A DNA stretch of 64,000 bases, taken from the NCBI RefSeq assembly GCF_001548095.1, contig NZ_AP014815.1, positions 2,975,656 through 3,039,655 on the forward strand. Reading direction: 5' to 3'. How positions within the stretch are numbered: position 1 is the stretch's first letter; each line of letters opens with the position of its first letter. The notes beneath the pieces were generated by a model. That model saw nothing but the letters and a program-made list of their open reading frames with translations. It was not told where the DNA came from and ran no database searches. Positions 44,568 through 57,010 of this stretch are shown here, piece by piece. The DNA is from Geminocystis sp. NIES-3708. GTDB lineage: Bacteria; Cyanobacteriota; Cyanobacteriia; Cyanobacteriales; Cyanobacteriaceae. A program made the translations under genes and the position numbers.

Positions 44568-45974
44568 ATGAAACTAATTAAATTTTTCTTTAAAAAAATA
44601 AAGAGTAACTTGAAAAAAAATAGATTTCAACAATTTATTGTGTTGTTGGGATTAACATTTTTTATATCTATGAATATTTTAAATTTACATTTAGTAAATG
44701 CTCAACAAATACCTGATGATTCAAAAGAGGCGATGTTAAGCAAAAATATGTTAAAAATGGAACAAAGATTAGAAAAAGAATATGAAGATTATTTTCAAAG
44801 AGATATAGTAAATAGTGAAAAAAGTTCTTTAGAAATTTCTGCTATTTTAGCTAAATTAGATCAACAAACAGGTACTAATTCAGCAGTTATTTGGGTTACG
44901 CCTGAAGAAAAGTATCTACATTTAGTCTATTTAACAAAGAGTGGTAAAATTATTGTTAAAGATATTGAAGATGCTTCTTTTAATAAACTTACTCAAACAG
45001 TTAAAGATTTTTATACAGAAATTAATCAAATAAATAATCCGATCAATTTAACTCAAGCTCAACAATTATATGAATGGATTATTAAACCTTATCAAGAAGA
45101 ATTTTTGGATAAAGACAATATCAATAATCTTTTATTTTGTTTAGAAAATGGAGTTAGATTATTACCTTTAGTTGCTTTACATGATGGAAATAATTTTTTA
45201 ATAGAGAAATATAATATAACTCGTATTCCTGCATTTAATTTAATTATTCCACAGTATCAATCTTTGAAAAATCCTCAAGTTTTAGCGATGGGTGCATCAA
45301 ATTTCCCTGATCAAGATCCACTTCCTGCCGTAACATTAGAACTCGAAAATATAATGAAAAGATTGCAGAACAATTATCATATATCATCATCTAGATCTAG
45401 TGAAGTTTTACTTAATGAAGAATTTACATTGAGTAATATGCAAAAACAATTACAAGGAAATTCTTTTAATATTATTCATTTAGCTACCCATGCTAATTTT
45501 AATCAAGGTAATCCTAATAACTCCTATATTCAATTTTGGGATCAAAAATTAACTTTAGATAAAATGGCTAGTTTTCCTTGGCAAACTGCACCTGATTTAT
45601 TGGTTTTAAGTGCTTGTAATACTGCATTTGGCGATCGTAATGCTGAACTTGGTTTTACAGGAGTTGCTTTACAATCAGGAGTAAAATCCGCTTTAGGTAG
45701 TTTATGGAGTGTCAGTGATTTAGGTACTTTTGCACTAATCACTGAATTTTATGAACAACTAATTAATCAATCAGCACAAAATCTCACGAAAACACAAGCA
45801 TTACGTAAAGCTCAAAATCTATTATTACAAGAAAAAATATATTTTCAAGATAACCGTTTAATCACCCCCCATGGAAATATTGAATTACCTGAGACTTTAG
45901 GTTTAAAGGGAAAAATAACTTTATCTCATCCTTTTTATTGGGGGGGATTTACTCTAATAAGTAACCCATGGTAA
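44568..45974 (+). CDS. Secreted or membrane-anchored CHAT-domain protease-like protein
   Basis: The 468-residue protein has a basic N-terminus and a hydrophobic segment (about 22-45, ending VNAQQ), consistent with a signal peptide or anchor. The rest is a CHAT domain, with the caspase-like dyad H308 in IIHLATHAN and C350 in VLSACNTAFGDRNAELGF, plus GVKSALGSLWSVSD. CHAT proteins are peptidase relatives; many cyanobacterial ones follow TPR or haemagglutinin-type domains, absent here. No substrate or partner is adjacent. Activity is inferred from the intact dyad. Confidence 0.85.
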   Translation: MKLIKFFFKKIKSNLKKNRFQQFIVLLGLTFFISMNILNLHLVNAQQIPDDSKEAMLSKNMLKMEQRLEKEYEDYFQRDIVNSEKSSLEISAILAKLDQQTGTNSAVIWVTPEEKYLHLVYLTKSGKIIVKDIEDASFNKLTQTVKDFYTEINQINNPINLTQAQQLYEWIIKPYQEEFLDKDNINNLLFCLENGVRLLPLVALHDGNNFLIEKYNITRIPAFNLIIPQYQSLKNPQVLAMGASNFPDQDPLPAVTLELENIMKRLQNNYHISSSRSSEVLLNEEFTLSNMQKQLQGNSFNIIHLATHANFNQGNPNNSYIQFWDQKLTLDKMASFPWQTAPDLLVLSACNTAFGDRNAELGFTGVALQSGVKSALGSLWSVSDLGTFALITEFYEQLINQSAQNLTKTQALRKAQNLLLQEKIYFQDNRLITPHGNIELPETLGLKGKITLSHPFYWGGFTLISNPW

Positions 45975-46190
45975 TATGATTGGGAGTCACTGAAAAAGTA
46001 TTTTTTTATAGAGTAATCATCAGATTAAATCATTAAAAAATATTGGTTTTTAGCTTATAGTCATTTTAAATAAGAATGAAACAGTTTAATAATATTAAAA
46101 ATTCTCAAAAACCTTGATTTGTGAGCATTATTCATCCTGCATATTTTTTCTAACTGTCTCAGTGTTATTTTAATTAACTATATATTTCAA

Positions 46191-46904
46191 TTAATAACGA
46201 ATTTGTAAAGTTATAGAAGCTGAAATTTCTTGTTCACCGCCAACAATAGGGCTACTAGGCATATTAGAAACTAATTTATCTGCCATTGCCTCTCTAACTA
46301 TAGGATTAGGAACATTAGCACCATTAACGTTAATAGTAATAATTTCTTGGGCAGTTAAATTTAAGGCTTTTAAAACCGTTTCTGCTTGTTGTTGTGCATC
46401 AAAACTCGCTTTTATTAATGCTTGTTTTTGAGCTTGAGAAATTGCCATTTCTGTTGCGGTTAAACTTACATTATCAATACGAGTTGCTCCTACTTTGACA
46501 CTATCATCTAATAAACGTCCAACCCCATCAATAGGTAACTCAAAACTAACTAAATTAGTGGCAACATAGCCTGTTAATTCTCGTTGATTGTTATTGTAAT
46601 TATAATTAGGACGTAATTGAACCCCAGTAGTTTGTAATCTTTGTACATTACTAGATTTTAATAACTCAACTAAAGATGTGGTCCGTTTAGCTACTTCTTG
46701 TTGAATTTGAGTTGCATTTTTTCCCTCAATTTCAACTCCTAACTGTACATTCGCAACGGTAGCGGGTATTCGTTCAATTCCTTTACCAGTAACTGTTATG
46801 GTTTTTAAAATTGGTTCTTGTGCCAAAACTGGTTGCATGAGAGCTAAACTAACAAAACTAAAAGAAATGAAAATTTTTTGTAGTGGTAAAATGGATAATA
46901 ACAT
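46191..46904 (-). CDS. SIMPL-domain periplasmic protein
   Basis: The 237-residue protein has a signal peptide (1-28, ending VLAQ) and a SIMPL domain with ITVTGKGIERIPATVANVQLGV, GYVATNLVSFEL and a C-terminal EISASITLQIRY strand. Bacterial relatives such as YggE-type proteins protect against oxidative stress, but the cyanobacterial role is unknown. The gene stands alone, downstream of apcE on the same strand but beyond the apcE terminator. Confidence 0.88.
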   Translation of the reverse strand: MLLSILPLQKIFISFSFVSLALMQPVLAQEPILKTITVTGKGIERIPATVANVQLGVEIEGKNATQIQQEVAKRTTSLVELLKSSNVQRLQTTGVQLRPNYNYNNNQRELTGYVATNLVSFELPIDGVGRLLDDSVKVGATRIDNVSLTATEMAISQAQKQALIKASFDAQQQAETVLKALNLTAQEIITINVNGANVPNPIVREAMADKLVSNMPSSPIVGGEQEISASITLQIRY

Positions 46905-46945
46905 AAAAATAATATATTAGCGAAAAAGTAAATATAGAGTTTTTG

Positions 46946-46976
46946 AAAAAAAGAAGCCGAGAGATAATATCCCGAC
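46946..46976 (-). terminator. Intrinsic terminator of apcE
   Basis: On the minus strand GTCGGGA pairs with TCTCGGC (two G-T pairs) around a TATTATC loop (46956-46976), followed by TTCTTTTTTT. It sits 90 bases past the apcE stop. Between the stop and this hairpin is another structured stretch, 46977-47049. Confidence 0.7.
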
Positions 46977-47049
46977 TCCTCTTAATTTTTTGTGTTGAGG
47001 TTTTATGTTTAACCCAAACTACGACTATTCGACCTCATTTTTAAGAGGA
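46977..47049 (-). other. Nested inverted repeats in the apcE 3' UTR
   Basis: The outer arms TCCTCTTAA (46977-46985) and TTAAGAGGA (47041-47049) are nine exact pairs, with inner arms TGAGGT (46996-47001) and ACCTCA (47032-47037), six exact pairs, nested inside. This lies between the apcE stop and its terminator. It may protect the long transcript's 3' end or be an RNA element; function is unknown. Confidence 0.5.
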
Positions 47050-47065
47050 ATTCAAAAATTACAAA

Positions 47066-50120
<3,055 letters not shown>

Positions 50121-50762
50121 TCATTGTGCTGTGTAATGATTACATAAATGAATTAATTGACATTGATTACACAAGGGTTTACGAGCATTACATACTGCCC
50201 TGCCATGATAGATAATACTAATAGAAAAATTTTCCCAGTCTGGTTGTGGTAATAACTGCATTAAGTCTTGTTCAATTTGGACAGGATTATCTTTTTTAGT
50301 CAATCCTAGACGGTTACTAAGCCTTTTAACATGGGTATCGACTGTTACTCCTTCAATGATGCCAAAACCATGAGCTAAGACGACATTAGCTGTTTTACGA
50401 GCTACTCCTGCTAAAGTTAATAATTCAGGCATGGTTTGAGGCACATTACCGTTAAAATCATTAACTATTTTCAGACAAGCATTTTGAATATTTTTGGCTT
50501 TATTGCGATAAAAACCCGTAGAGTGAATTAAAGTTTCAATCTCTTGTCTGTCGGCTTTGGCAAAACTTGGGGCATCAGGAAATCTAGTAAATAAAGCGGG
50601 AGTAACTTTGTTGACTCTTTCATCAGTACATTGAGCGGACAAAATAGTAGCTACTAAAAGTTGTAAAGGCGTTTCATAATCAAGGCTACAGGTAGCGTTA
50701 GGGTAAAGTTGTTTGAGAATGGTTAAAATTTCTCGTGCTTTCTTTTTTTTACTGATTCTCAT
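50121..50762 (-). CDS. nth: Endonuclease III
   Basis: The 213-residue DNA glycosylase/AP lyase has the helix-hairpin-helix LLTLAGVARKTANVVLAHGFG with the catalytic lysine, the catalytic aspartate in VDTHVKRL, and the C-terminal 4Fe-4S pattern C-x6-C-x2-C-x5-C (VCNARKPLCNQCQLIHLCNH). It removes oxidised pyrimidines. It stands alone between apcE and glnB. Confidence 0.95.
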   Translation of the reverse strand: MRISKKKKAREILTILKQLYPNATCSLDYETPLQLLVATILSAQCTDERVNKVTPALFTRFPDAPSFAKADRQEIETLIHSTGFYRNKAKNIQNACLKIVNDFNGNVPQTMPELLTLAGVARKTANVVLAHGFGIIEGVTVDTHVKRLSNRLGLTKKDNPVQIEQDLMQLLPQPDWENFSISIIYHGRAVCNARKPLCNQCQLIHLCNHYTAQ

Positions 50763-50960
50763 TAAATGGAAAATACCTTGAGAAATAAAAGTTTAAGACT
50801 GATGACAGACGAAATTCTACCCACTGAAAAGAATAAAATTTGATAAAGAATTGTGAGAAATCAATTTTAATAATATTTAAGTCAATTTTCTCCTAGTCTC
50901 CTAGTTTCATCTTCGCCAACAAATTAATATCGAACTGAGGTGAAAAATAGTAAATAAATA

Positions 50961-50989
50961 GTAAGGGTAATAAATTAATATACCCCTAC
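50961..50989. repeat. GTAAGGGTA..TACCCCTAC palindrome after glnB
   Basis: An inverted repeat with one mismatch lies 21 bases beyond the glnB stop. It fits the GTAGGGG/CCCCTAC family. It may act as a weak terminator for glnB or be a dispersed element. Confidence 0.5.
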
Positions 50990-51009
50990 AGAGTTTTGAG
51001 AACTATTAA

Positions 51010-51372
<363 letters not shown>

Positions 51373-51434
51373 TTATCTATATAACTTATACAATTTTCCT
51401 GTTATTTTCTAACATTGTTACTCAATCTATTTTT

Positions 51435-51448
51435 GTAAAAGTGATTAC
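51435..51448 (-). promoter_or_regulatory. NtcA-binding site for glnB
   Basis: GTAAAAGTGATTAC is an exact GTA-N8-TAC, 86 bases upstream of the glnB start. Reading toward glnB, about 22 bases after the box, comes TTAGAAAAT, a poor -10. The divergent nitroreductase gene begins 77 bases away at 51525, or 47 at 51495, so it could share the site. NtcA control of glnB is established in other cyanobacteria; binding here is inferred. Confidence 0.7.
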
Positions 51449-51524
51449 ATTTAGTCAATAACCTCAGTTTTGATTGAGAACAGAAAAAGGTAAAATGACA
51501 ATAAATTTAAGAAAAATACTGTCT

Positions 51525-52127
51525 ATGAATACCTTAGAAGCTATTAAGAAAAGAAGATCTGTCAAACATTTTGATGCAAATCATGAAATGACGGCAACAG
51601 AAATTAATATTTTAATGGAACACGCTTTATTATCCCCTACTTCTTTTAATCTGCAAAATTGGCGTTTTGTTGTAGTTAAAGATAAAGTAATAAAACAACA
51701 ATTAAAAGCCGCTTCTTTCAATCAAGCTCAAGTTTCTGATGCTTCTATTGTTATTGTTATTTGTGGTGATTTGAAAGCGTGGGCAAAAAATCCTCAAAGA
51801 TATTGGAAAAATGCCACTGAAGATGTACAAGCTCAAATTGTACCAATGATTGGTGGATTTTATGAAAATAATCCTGAATTACAAAGAGATGAAGCCATGC
51901 GATCAGCTGGTATTGCAGGGCAAACAATTATGTTAGCGGCGAAGGCAATGGGTTATGATTCTTGTCCGATGATTGGATTTAATAGTAATAAAGTTGCAGA
52001 AATTATTAATTTGCCTGATGACAATATAATAGGTCTTATGATTGTTGTAGGGAAAGCTACTCAATCTCCTAAAAATAGGGCAGGACAATTGGATATGTCC
52101 GAAGTAGTATTTCTTGACCATTTTTAA
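51525..52127 (+). CDS. Nitroreductase family protein
   Basis: I choose ATG 51525 (MNTLEAIKKRRSVKHFD, 200 residues), the usual family start. ATG at 51495 has a better Shine-Dalgarno (AAAAGG) and would add ten residues. Motifs: RRSVKHFD, SPTSFNLQNWRFVVV, AAKAMGYDSCPMIGF and IGLMIVVGK, the FMN-binding nitroreductase pattern. Electron acceptor is unknown. It is divergent from glnB and near its NtcA box. Confidence 0.85.
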   Translation: MNTLEAIKKRRSVKHFDANHEMTATEINILMEHALLSPTSFNLQNWRFVVVKDKVIKQQLKAASFNQAQVSDASIVIVICGDLKAWAKNPQRYWKNATEDVQAQIVPMIGGFYENNPELQRDEAMRSAGIAGQTIMLAAKAMGYDSCPMIGFNSNKVAEIINLPDDNIIGLMIVVGKATQSPKNRAGQLDMSEVVFLDHF

Positions 52128-52163
52128 GTTTAGTTAATCCTTTCTAAAAAGAAGTAATCTATC

Positions 52164-52183
52164 GGGGTGAATGATATTCCCCC
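52164..52183. repeat. GGGGTGAAT..ATTCCCCC palindrome
   Basis: GGGG and CCCC, plus GAAT and ATTC, form an eight-pair stem with a T bulge and GAT loop between the nitroreductase and PsiE genes. Same family as the other four palindromes. Confidence 0.5.
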
Positions 52184-52208
52184 AAAATAATTATCAATTA
52201 AATCAAAC

Positions 52209-52667
52209 ATGGTTAAATTTTTGGCTCTGGTTCAGGATTTTTTTAAAGATAGAAATTTTTTAAAGTTAATTCATATCACAGAAAATATTGTTTCTAAGTT
52301 TCTTTCTATTGCCCTTATTATCGTTATTTTTGTATCTTTATACGATTTAATGTTAGTTTTAATCACAGATTTATTTATAGAACCTGTGGGATTTTTTAAT
52401 AGAACTTTAATAGAAATTTTTGGCTTTTTTTTAAATATATTAATTGCCTTAGAATTACTAGAAAATATAACAGTTTATCTAAGAAAACATATTGTTCAAT
52501 TAGAATTAGTTTTAACTACGGCTTTAATTGCTGTTGCTAGAAAAATTATTATTTTTGATCCTAATAAATATGAAAAAATAGATTTAATTGCTCTAGGAAT
52601 TGCAATTGTTTGTTTAGCAGTTAGTTATTTTTTAATTCGTTATAGTCATAATGAAAAAAAGTTTTGA
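52209..52667 (+). CDS. Phosphate-starvation-inducible PsiE family membrane protein
   Basis: The 152-residue protein has four hydrophobic helices (about 32-53, 65-85, 100-116, 128-146) and the PsiE-like FGFFLNILIALELLENITVYL, IVQLELVLTTALIAVARKII and IDLIALGIAIVCLAVSYFLI. Its function is not well known. No Pho box was noted upstream. A palindrome precedes it. Confidence 0.8.
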   Translation: MVKFLALVQDFFKDRNFLKLIHITENIVSKFLSIALIIVIFVSLYDLMLVLITDLFIEPVGFFNRTLIEIFGFFLNILIALELLENITVYLRKHIVQLELVLTTALIAVARKIIIFDPNKYEKIDLIALGIAIVCLAVSYFLIRYSHNEKKF

Positions 52668-52680
52668 TTACTTTCTTTAA

Positions 52681-53754
52681 TTATGAATTAATCGTTGTAT
52701 AAACTTGCTGATAATATTTTTGATAATCTGCTGATAAAAGCGATTGCCACCATTGTGGATTATCGACATACCATTGTAAAGTTTTTCTTAAACCTGATTC
52801 TACTGTTGCTTTTGGTTTCCAGCCTAATTCTTTTTGTAGTTTACTGCTGTCAATGGCGTAACGGTGATCGTGTCCTGCTCTATCTTTCACGTAAGTGATT
52901 AATTCATTAGAGGGTTTTATGGGCAAATTGGGGGCGATTTCATCCATAATTTGACAGATTAATTGTACTAAATCAATATTTTTTACTTCATTATTACCAC
53001 CAATATTATAAGTTTCTCCCGATTTACCTTTATTTAAAACTACATCTAAGGCACTACAATGATCTTGAACATATAACCAATCACGAATATTTTGCCCATC
53101 GCCATAGACTGGTAAAGGTTTACCTAAAAGAATGTTAATACACATCAATGGAATAAGTTTTTCAGGAAAATGATAAGCACCGTAATTGTTCGAGCAGTTG
53201 GTGATAATTGTGGGTAATTTATAGGTATGATAATAAGCCCGTGCTAAGTGATCACTTCCTGCTTTTGATGCAGAATAAGGGCTATTGGGTGCATAAGGTG
53301 TATTTTCTGTGAAAGGAGGATCATTTATGTCTAAACTGCCATAAACTTCATCGGTAGAAACATGAAGAAAACGATATTCTGGAGGTTGATTTTTTTTCTG
53401 CCAATAATGACGAAAACTCTCTAATAAAGTAAATGTGCCGATTACATTAGTTTGAATAAAAGCAGAAGGTGTTAGAATTGAACGATCTACATGGGATTCT
53501 GCGGCAAAATGAGCGATGGTAGTTATTTTTTCTTTTTCTAACAAATTATCGACTAATTGGCGATCGCAAATATCACCATGAATAAAAGAAAAATTAGGAT
53601 TATTTTCAAGATTAATTAAATTTTGACGATTTCCAGCATAGGTGAGGGCATCTAAAACAATTATTTTGTCTTGGGGATGATTTTCATACCAATAATTAAC
53701 AAAATTAGAACCAATAAACCCTGCACCACCGGTAACTAAAAGATGTTTGCTCAT
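52681..53754 (-). CDS. rfbB: dTDP-glucose 4,6-dehydratase
   Basis: The ATG at 53754 gives 357 residues; a TTG two codons upstream is less likely. The extended SDR has VTGGAGFIGSNFVN, AAESHVDRSI, STDEVYG, the catalytic PYSASKAGSDHL and NCSNNYGAYHFPEKLIPLMC. It makes dTDP-4-keto-6-deoxyglucose for rhamnose and other surface sugars. rfbA, rfbC and rfbD are not adjacent, so the pathway is split across the chromosome. It converges with the PsiE gene. Confidence 0.93.
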   Translation of the reverse strand: MSKHLLVTGGAGFIGSNFVNYWYENHPQDKIIVLDALTYAGNRQNLINLENNPNFSFIHGDICDRQLVDNLLEKEKITTIAHFAAESHVDRSILTPSAFIQTNVIGTFTLLESFRHYWQKKNQPPEYRFLHVSTDEVYGSLDINDPPFTENTPYAPNSPYSASKAGSDHLARAYYHTYKLPTIITNCSNNYGAYHFPEKLIPLMCINILLGKPLPVYGDGQNIRDWLYVQDHCSALDVVLNKGKSGETYNIGGNNEVKNIDLVQLICQIMDEIAPNLPIKPSNELITYVKDRAGHDHRYAIDSSKLQKELGWKPKATVESGLRKTLQWYVDNPQWWQSLLSADYQKYYQQVYTTINS

Positions 53755-53944
53755 AATCAATAGTCTAAAGAATCATTACTTAATCATTGTTAATTCTTAA
53801 TGATTTCTTGTCAATTTTTAAGTATTTTTACTGATATTTATTTCAAATAACATACTTGTTTGTCATTATTTTTGCTGAGATATGAGTTATCATCTCCATA
53901 AGACAATTTAAGTTATTACACTGAAAATAAAAAAAATTAAGTTT

Positions 53945-54472
53945 ATGAGTTATAACTCAAACAAAAAATCAGAGAAAATACCGCAAATAGAAACAAAATC
54001 TCAAAACTCTCTTTCATTATGGGATAACTCCTCAGAAGTGGATCAAGAAAACATTGACAAAGTTAAAAGGCAATGGCAGAGAAAACAACATCAAACATTT
54101 AAACGTATTCGTTATCAGGAATCTCAAAATAAAAATATTAAGACGATTGTCTCGAGTTTTGTCGGTGTAACTTTAATTGCTTTGGCTTTTCCTCATGTTG
54201 CTAATTGGTGGGCAATAGGACAAAATGTCATAACAGAGTCATCTTCGGAAGAAATAGTAGAGGATGGTAGTGAAAAAGGCAGATTTTTGAATAAATTAAA
54301 TGATTTAAAACAAGATAAAAAAGGTGAAACTAATTCAGAAAAATTACAAAAAGAGAAAGAAAAAATAGGAAAAAAAGCCACGATGGCAGAACAATTAGAA
54401 GAAAGTCTTGATACTATCCAGAAAAATAGAAATGATTTGAAAAAAGCCATCGAGCTTTCTGATAGTAAATAA
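53945..54472 (+). CDS. Uncharacterised single-pass membrane protein
   Basis: The 175-residue protein is hydrophilic apart from one helix (about 66-86, TIVSSFVGVTLIALAFPHVANW). The N-terminal third is basic and polar; the C-terminal half is a charged coiled-coil rich in Lys and Glu (EKLQKEKEKIGKKATMAEQ). I recognise no family. It lies alone between rfbB and the CRR7-moaE pair, and no function is assigned. Confidence 0.6.
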   Translation: MSYNSNKKSEKIPQIETKSQNSLSLWDNSSEVDQENIDKVKRQWQRKQHQTFKRIRYQESQNKNIKTIVSSFVGVTLIALAFPHVANWWAIGQNVITESSSEEIVEDGSEKGRFLNKLNDLKQDKKGETNSEKLQKEKEKIGKKATMAEQLEESLDTIQKNRNDLKKAIELSDSK

Positions 54473-54596
54473 GTAGAATTAGAAACAGAAACAAAATAAA
54501 TTTGACATCAAAAATAAAATATAATGGTAAAGATTAAGCAAAGAAAAGGTAAAGGTTCATCTTTTTCTAGTTTTTTAGTCTTTCTTCCTCATGTTT

Positions 54597-54617
54597 CATA
54601 ATTCCTAATTCCCAATC
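54597..54617. repeat. Degenerate heptamers before the CRR7 gene
   Basis: ATAATTC, CTAATTC and CCAATCG units sit immediately before the ATG at 54622. They resemble the CAATTCY units within prmC. Their closeness to the start may have displaced a ribosome site; none is visible. Confidence 0.45.
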
Positions 54618-54621
54618 GTTT

Positions 54622-54879
54622 ATGGCTAATTCAATTATGTATCAAGAAGATGGTTATGTGGTTTTAGAAACCAATAAACCAGAAGAATTAATGACAGAAT
54701 CGGAGTTATTAAAAAAAATAGAATCGGTTTTGATAAATCAGTCAGACTTATTTCCTGATATAGCTAAATTTAAGACAATAGAAGAACAAGCCAGATATTT
54801 ATTACATAACTATTGTGAATTTAATCCTGATGATGATAACTATTTACAATGGTATGTAGTGCGTTGGGAAAAAAAATAA
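54622..54879 (+). CDS. CRR7-like NDH-1 accessory protein
   Basis: The 85-residue protein has MYQEDGYVVLETNKPEE near the N-terminus, the helix region (KTIEEQARYLLHNYCEF) and the C-terminal YLQWYVVRWEKK, which fits the chlororespiratory reduction 7 family. In plants CRR7 supports assembly of the chloroplast NDH complex; the cyanobacterial role is inferred. Its stop is two bases before the moaE ATG, so they are co-transcribed. Confidence 0.7.
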   Translation: MANSIMYQEDGYVVLETNKPEELMTESELLKKIESVLINQSDLFPDIAKFKTIEEQARYLLHNYCEFNPDDDNYLQWYVVRWEKK

Positions 54880-54881
54880 CG

Positions 54882-55334
54882 ATGAGTTGCTTTACTAATT
54901 TTGCCATTACCTTTGCCCCTCTTTCGGTTACTGAAGTTTATCAATTAGCAGATAATGCTTCTAATGGGGCGATTGTCGTTATGAGTGGTACAGTGAGAAA
55001 TCAAACGGAAGGAAAACCAGTTAAATATTTAGAATATCAGGCTTATGAACCGATGGCGATTAATATTTTTCAGCAAATTAAGGATGACATTATCAAAAAA
55101 TGGCAAGATACCAATACTATAATTATTCATCATCGTATTGGTAAACTAAGTATCGGAGAAATTAGTGTCTTAGTTGCTGTTGGATGTCCTCATCGTGGAG
55201 AAGCTTTTTCAGCTTGTCAGTATGCCATTGATACTTTAAAACATAACGCTCCCATTTGGAAAAAAGAACATTTTGAGGATGGTGCTAGTAGTTGGGTTAG
55301 TATTGGTATGTGTGAACAGTTAACCAACAATTAA
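54882..55334 (+). CDS. moaE: Molybdopterin synthase catalytic subunit MoaE
   Basis: The ATG at 54882 yields 150 residues; an upstream in-frame start inside the CRR7 gene is unlikely. Motifs: GAIVVMSGTVRNQTEGKPV, LEYQAYEPMA, HRIGKLSIGEISVLVAV, HRGEAFSACQYAIDTLK and catalytic lysines K120 and K127 in LKHNAPIWKKEHFEDG. MoaE and MoaD add sulfur to precursor Z in molybdenum cofactor synthesis. moaD is not adjacent. Confidence 0.93.
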   Translation: MSCFTNFAITFAPLSVTEVYQLADNASNGAIVVMSGTVRNQTEGKPVKYLEYQAYEPMAINIFQQIKDDIIKKWQDTNTIIIHHRIGKLSIGEISVLVAVGCPHRGEAFSACQYAIDTLKHNAPIWKKEHFEDGASSWVSIGMCEQLTNN

Positions 55335-55398
55335 ATTATATTAGTTATTGGTTATTAAACAACTTTTGCAAACTCAGTTAACAGGAAAGATAATTGAT

Positions 55399-55450
55399 AA
55401 AAACAAGTCAACAATTGATTTTTAATTTCTTTTTTTGGAGAGATCTATTT
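55399..55450 (+). repeat. Dispersed intergenic repeat, copy 2 of a pair
   Basis: See the partner at 741-800: shared AAAAACA, a T-rich stretch, TTTCTTTTTTTGGAGA and CTATTT. This copy runs directly into the long heptamer array at 55451. Confidence 0.4.
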
Positions 55451-55527
55451 GTTAATTGTTAATTGTTAATTGTTAATTGTTAATTGTTAATTGTTAATTG
55501 TTAATTGTTAATTGTTAATTGTTAATT
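55451..55527. repeat. Eleven exact GTTAATT heptamers at the amt 3' end
   Basis: Eleven perfect tandem copies of the 7-base unit GTTAATT end one base before the amt stop codon at 55529-55531. The exactness suggests recent expansion or active copy-number change. It separates the convergent moaE and amt genes. Confidence 0.9.
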
Positions 55528-55528
55528 A

Positions 55529-56983
55529 TTAATTATCTACCTCTAAAAAGCCATTATAAGCCTCCATACCATGTTCTCCTATATCTAAACCTAAATATTC
55601 TTCTTCTTCGGAAACTCTTAAGCCAAGAATAACTTTTAATAAATTCCAAACTAAAGTGCTAAATATAATCATCACAACACCTACGCTGACAATACCTAAT
55701 AATTGAATGCCTAATAAGTTTAAACTTCCACTACTAAATAATCCTGCGATGTCTGGATTCTTGGTAATATTAGCGTCAGCAAATAATCCCAAAGCAATTG
55801 TACCCCAAATACCATTAACTAAATGTACTGATACTGCACCTACAGGATCATCTATTTTTAAACTATCTAATAAATAAACAGCAAAAACAACTAAAATTCC
55901 AGCTAATGCACCAATGGTAACGGCACTACCATAACTCACCATAGAACAACTGGCGGTAATTGCCACTAATCCTGATAAGATACCGTTAATACTTAAAGAT
56001 AAATCTGGTTTTCCAGCTAAAACCCAACTGCTAACTGTAGCAGTAATTGCTCCTGATGCCGCCGCTAAATTTGTCACTACTGCAATATAAGCAATATTTT
56101 CTCCTACAGCCATAGTTGATCCAGGATTAAAGCCAAACCAACCAATCCAGAGAATAAAGCATCCTAATGTTGCGATACTAAGGTTATGACCGGGTAATGG
56201 TATTATTCCTCCATCTTTCTGATATTTTCCCAATCTAGGTCCTAGTATAATTGCTCCTGTCAATGCAGCCCAGCCTCCTACAGAATGCACTACCGTTGAA
56301 CCTGCAAAATCTTGAAATCCTGATTTTTGTAGCCATCCGCCCCCCCATATCCAATGACCAACAATGGGATAAGCGATCGCCACTAATAAAAAACTAAATA
56401 AAACAAAATCAATAAACTTAATTCTTTCCGCCACTGCACCAGAGACAATTGTTGCGGCTGTACCTGCAAATGCTACTTGAAATAAGAATTTTGCGGCTAA
56501 AGGTACTCCTGTCCAATTCAAAGCACTATAAACCCCTTTATAAGCATCTCCTGTAGCTGGACTATTATCAATTCCATTAAGAAAAAATCCTTGTAGTCCC
56601 ATAATACTATTGCCATCACCGAACATCAAACTAAAACCGATTGCCCAAAAAGCGATAGTTGAGACGGCAAAAACAATCAAATTTTTAGATAATAAATTGA
56701 CTGCATTTTTACGACGACAAAAACCAGTTTCTAACATAGCAAAACCAGCGTTCATAAATATTACTAAAATAGATGCTAATACTACCCAAAGGGTGTCTAA
56801 ACCAACTCTTAATTCTCCAGTGATAGATTGTAAATCTTGAGAAGGTTCTTGAGCATACACCGCATAGCTAGAAGAAAGAAGCAAAATAACACTTAAAAGA
56901 AGACAACCTTGCCAACTAGACGATTGTTTTATTTTCTGAATAATTAATTTAATTTTTTTCTGCTTAGTTTTACTTTTGAACAT
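55529..56983 (-). CDS. amt: Ammonium transporter (Amt family)
   Basis: I choose the ATG at 56983 (484 residues), preceded by AGGTGAGG, over the GTG at 56992. After a basic stretch and signal-type helix (about 22-42, ending YAQ) come 11 helices with [20 protein letters not shown], the twin-His regions [17 protein letters not shown] and [18 protein letters not shown], and [14 protein letters not shown] at the C-terminus. It imports ammonium, with PII binding a possible control. A near-consensus NtcA box and TATAAT lie upstream at 57011-57053. Confidence 0.94.
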   Translation of the reverse strand: MFKSKTKQKKIKLIIQKIKQSSSWQGCLLLSVILLLSSSYAVYAQEPSQDLQSITGELRVGLDTLWVVLASILVIFMNAGFAMLETGFCRRKNAVNLLSKNLIVFAVSTIAFWAIGFSLMFGDGNSIMGLQGFFLNGIDNSPATGDAYKGVYSALNWTGVPLAAKFLFQVAFAGTAATIVSGAVAERIKFIDFVLFSFLLVAIAYPIVGHWIWGGGWLQKSGFQDFAGSTVVHSVGGWAALTGAIILGPRLGKYQKDGGIIPLPGHNLSIATLGCFILWIGWFGFNPGSTMAVGENIAYIAVVTNLAAASGAITATVSSWVLAGKPDLSLSINGILSGLVAITASCSMVSYGSAVTIGALAGILVVFAVYLLDSLKIDDPVGAVSVHLVNGIWGTIALGLFADANITKNPDIAGLFSSGSLNLLGIQLLGIVSVGVVMIIFSTLVWNLLKVILGLRVSEEEEYLGLDIGEHGMEAYNGFLEVDN

Positions 56984-57010
56984 AATCCTCACCTAAATTT
57001 TAACTTGACT

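Noticed and set aside
54502-54525. TTGACA and TATAAT pair upstream of the CRR7 gene
   Set aside because: Only 12 bases separate them, too short for a sigma-70 promoter; the same problem affects 6466-6486.
54849-54881. Early in-frame start for moaE
   Set aside because: It lies inside the CRR7 gene, and the family starts near the ATG at 54882.
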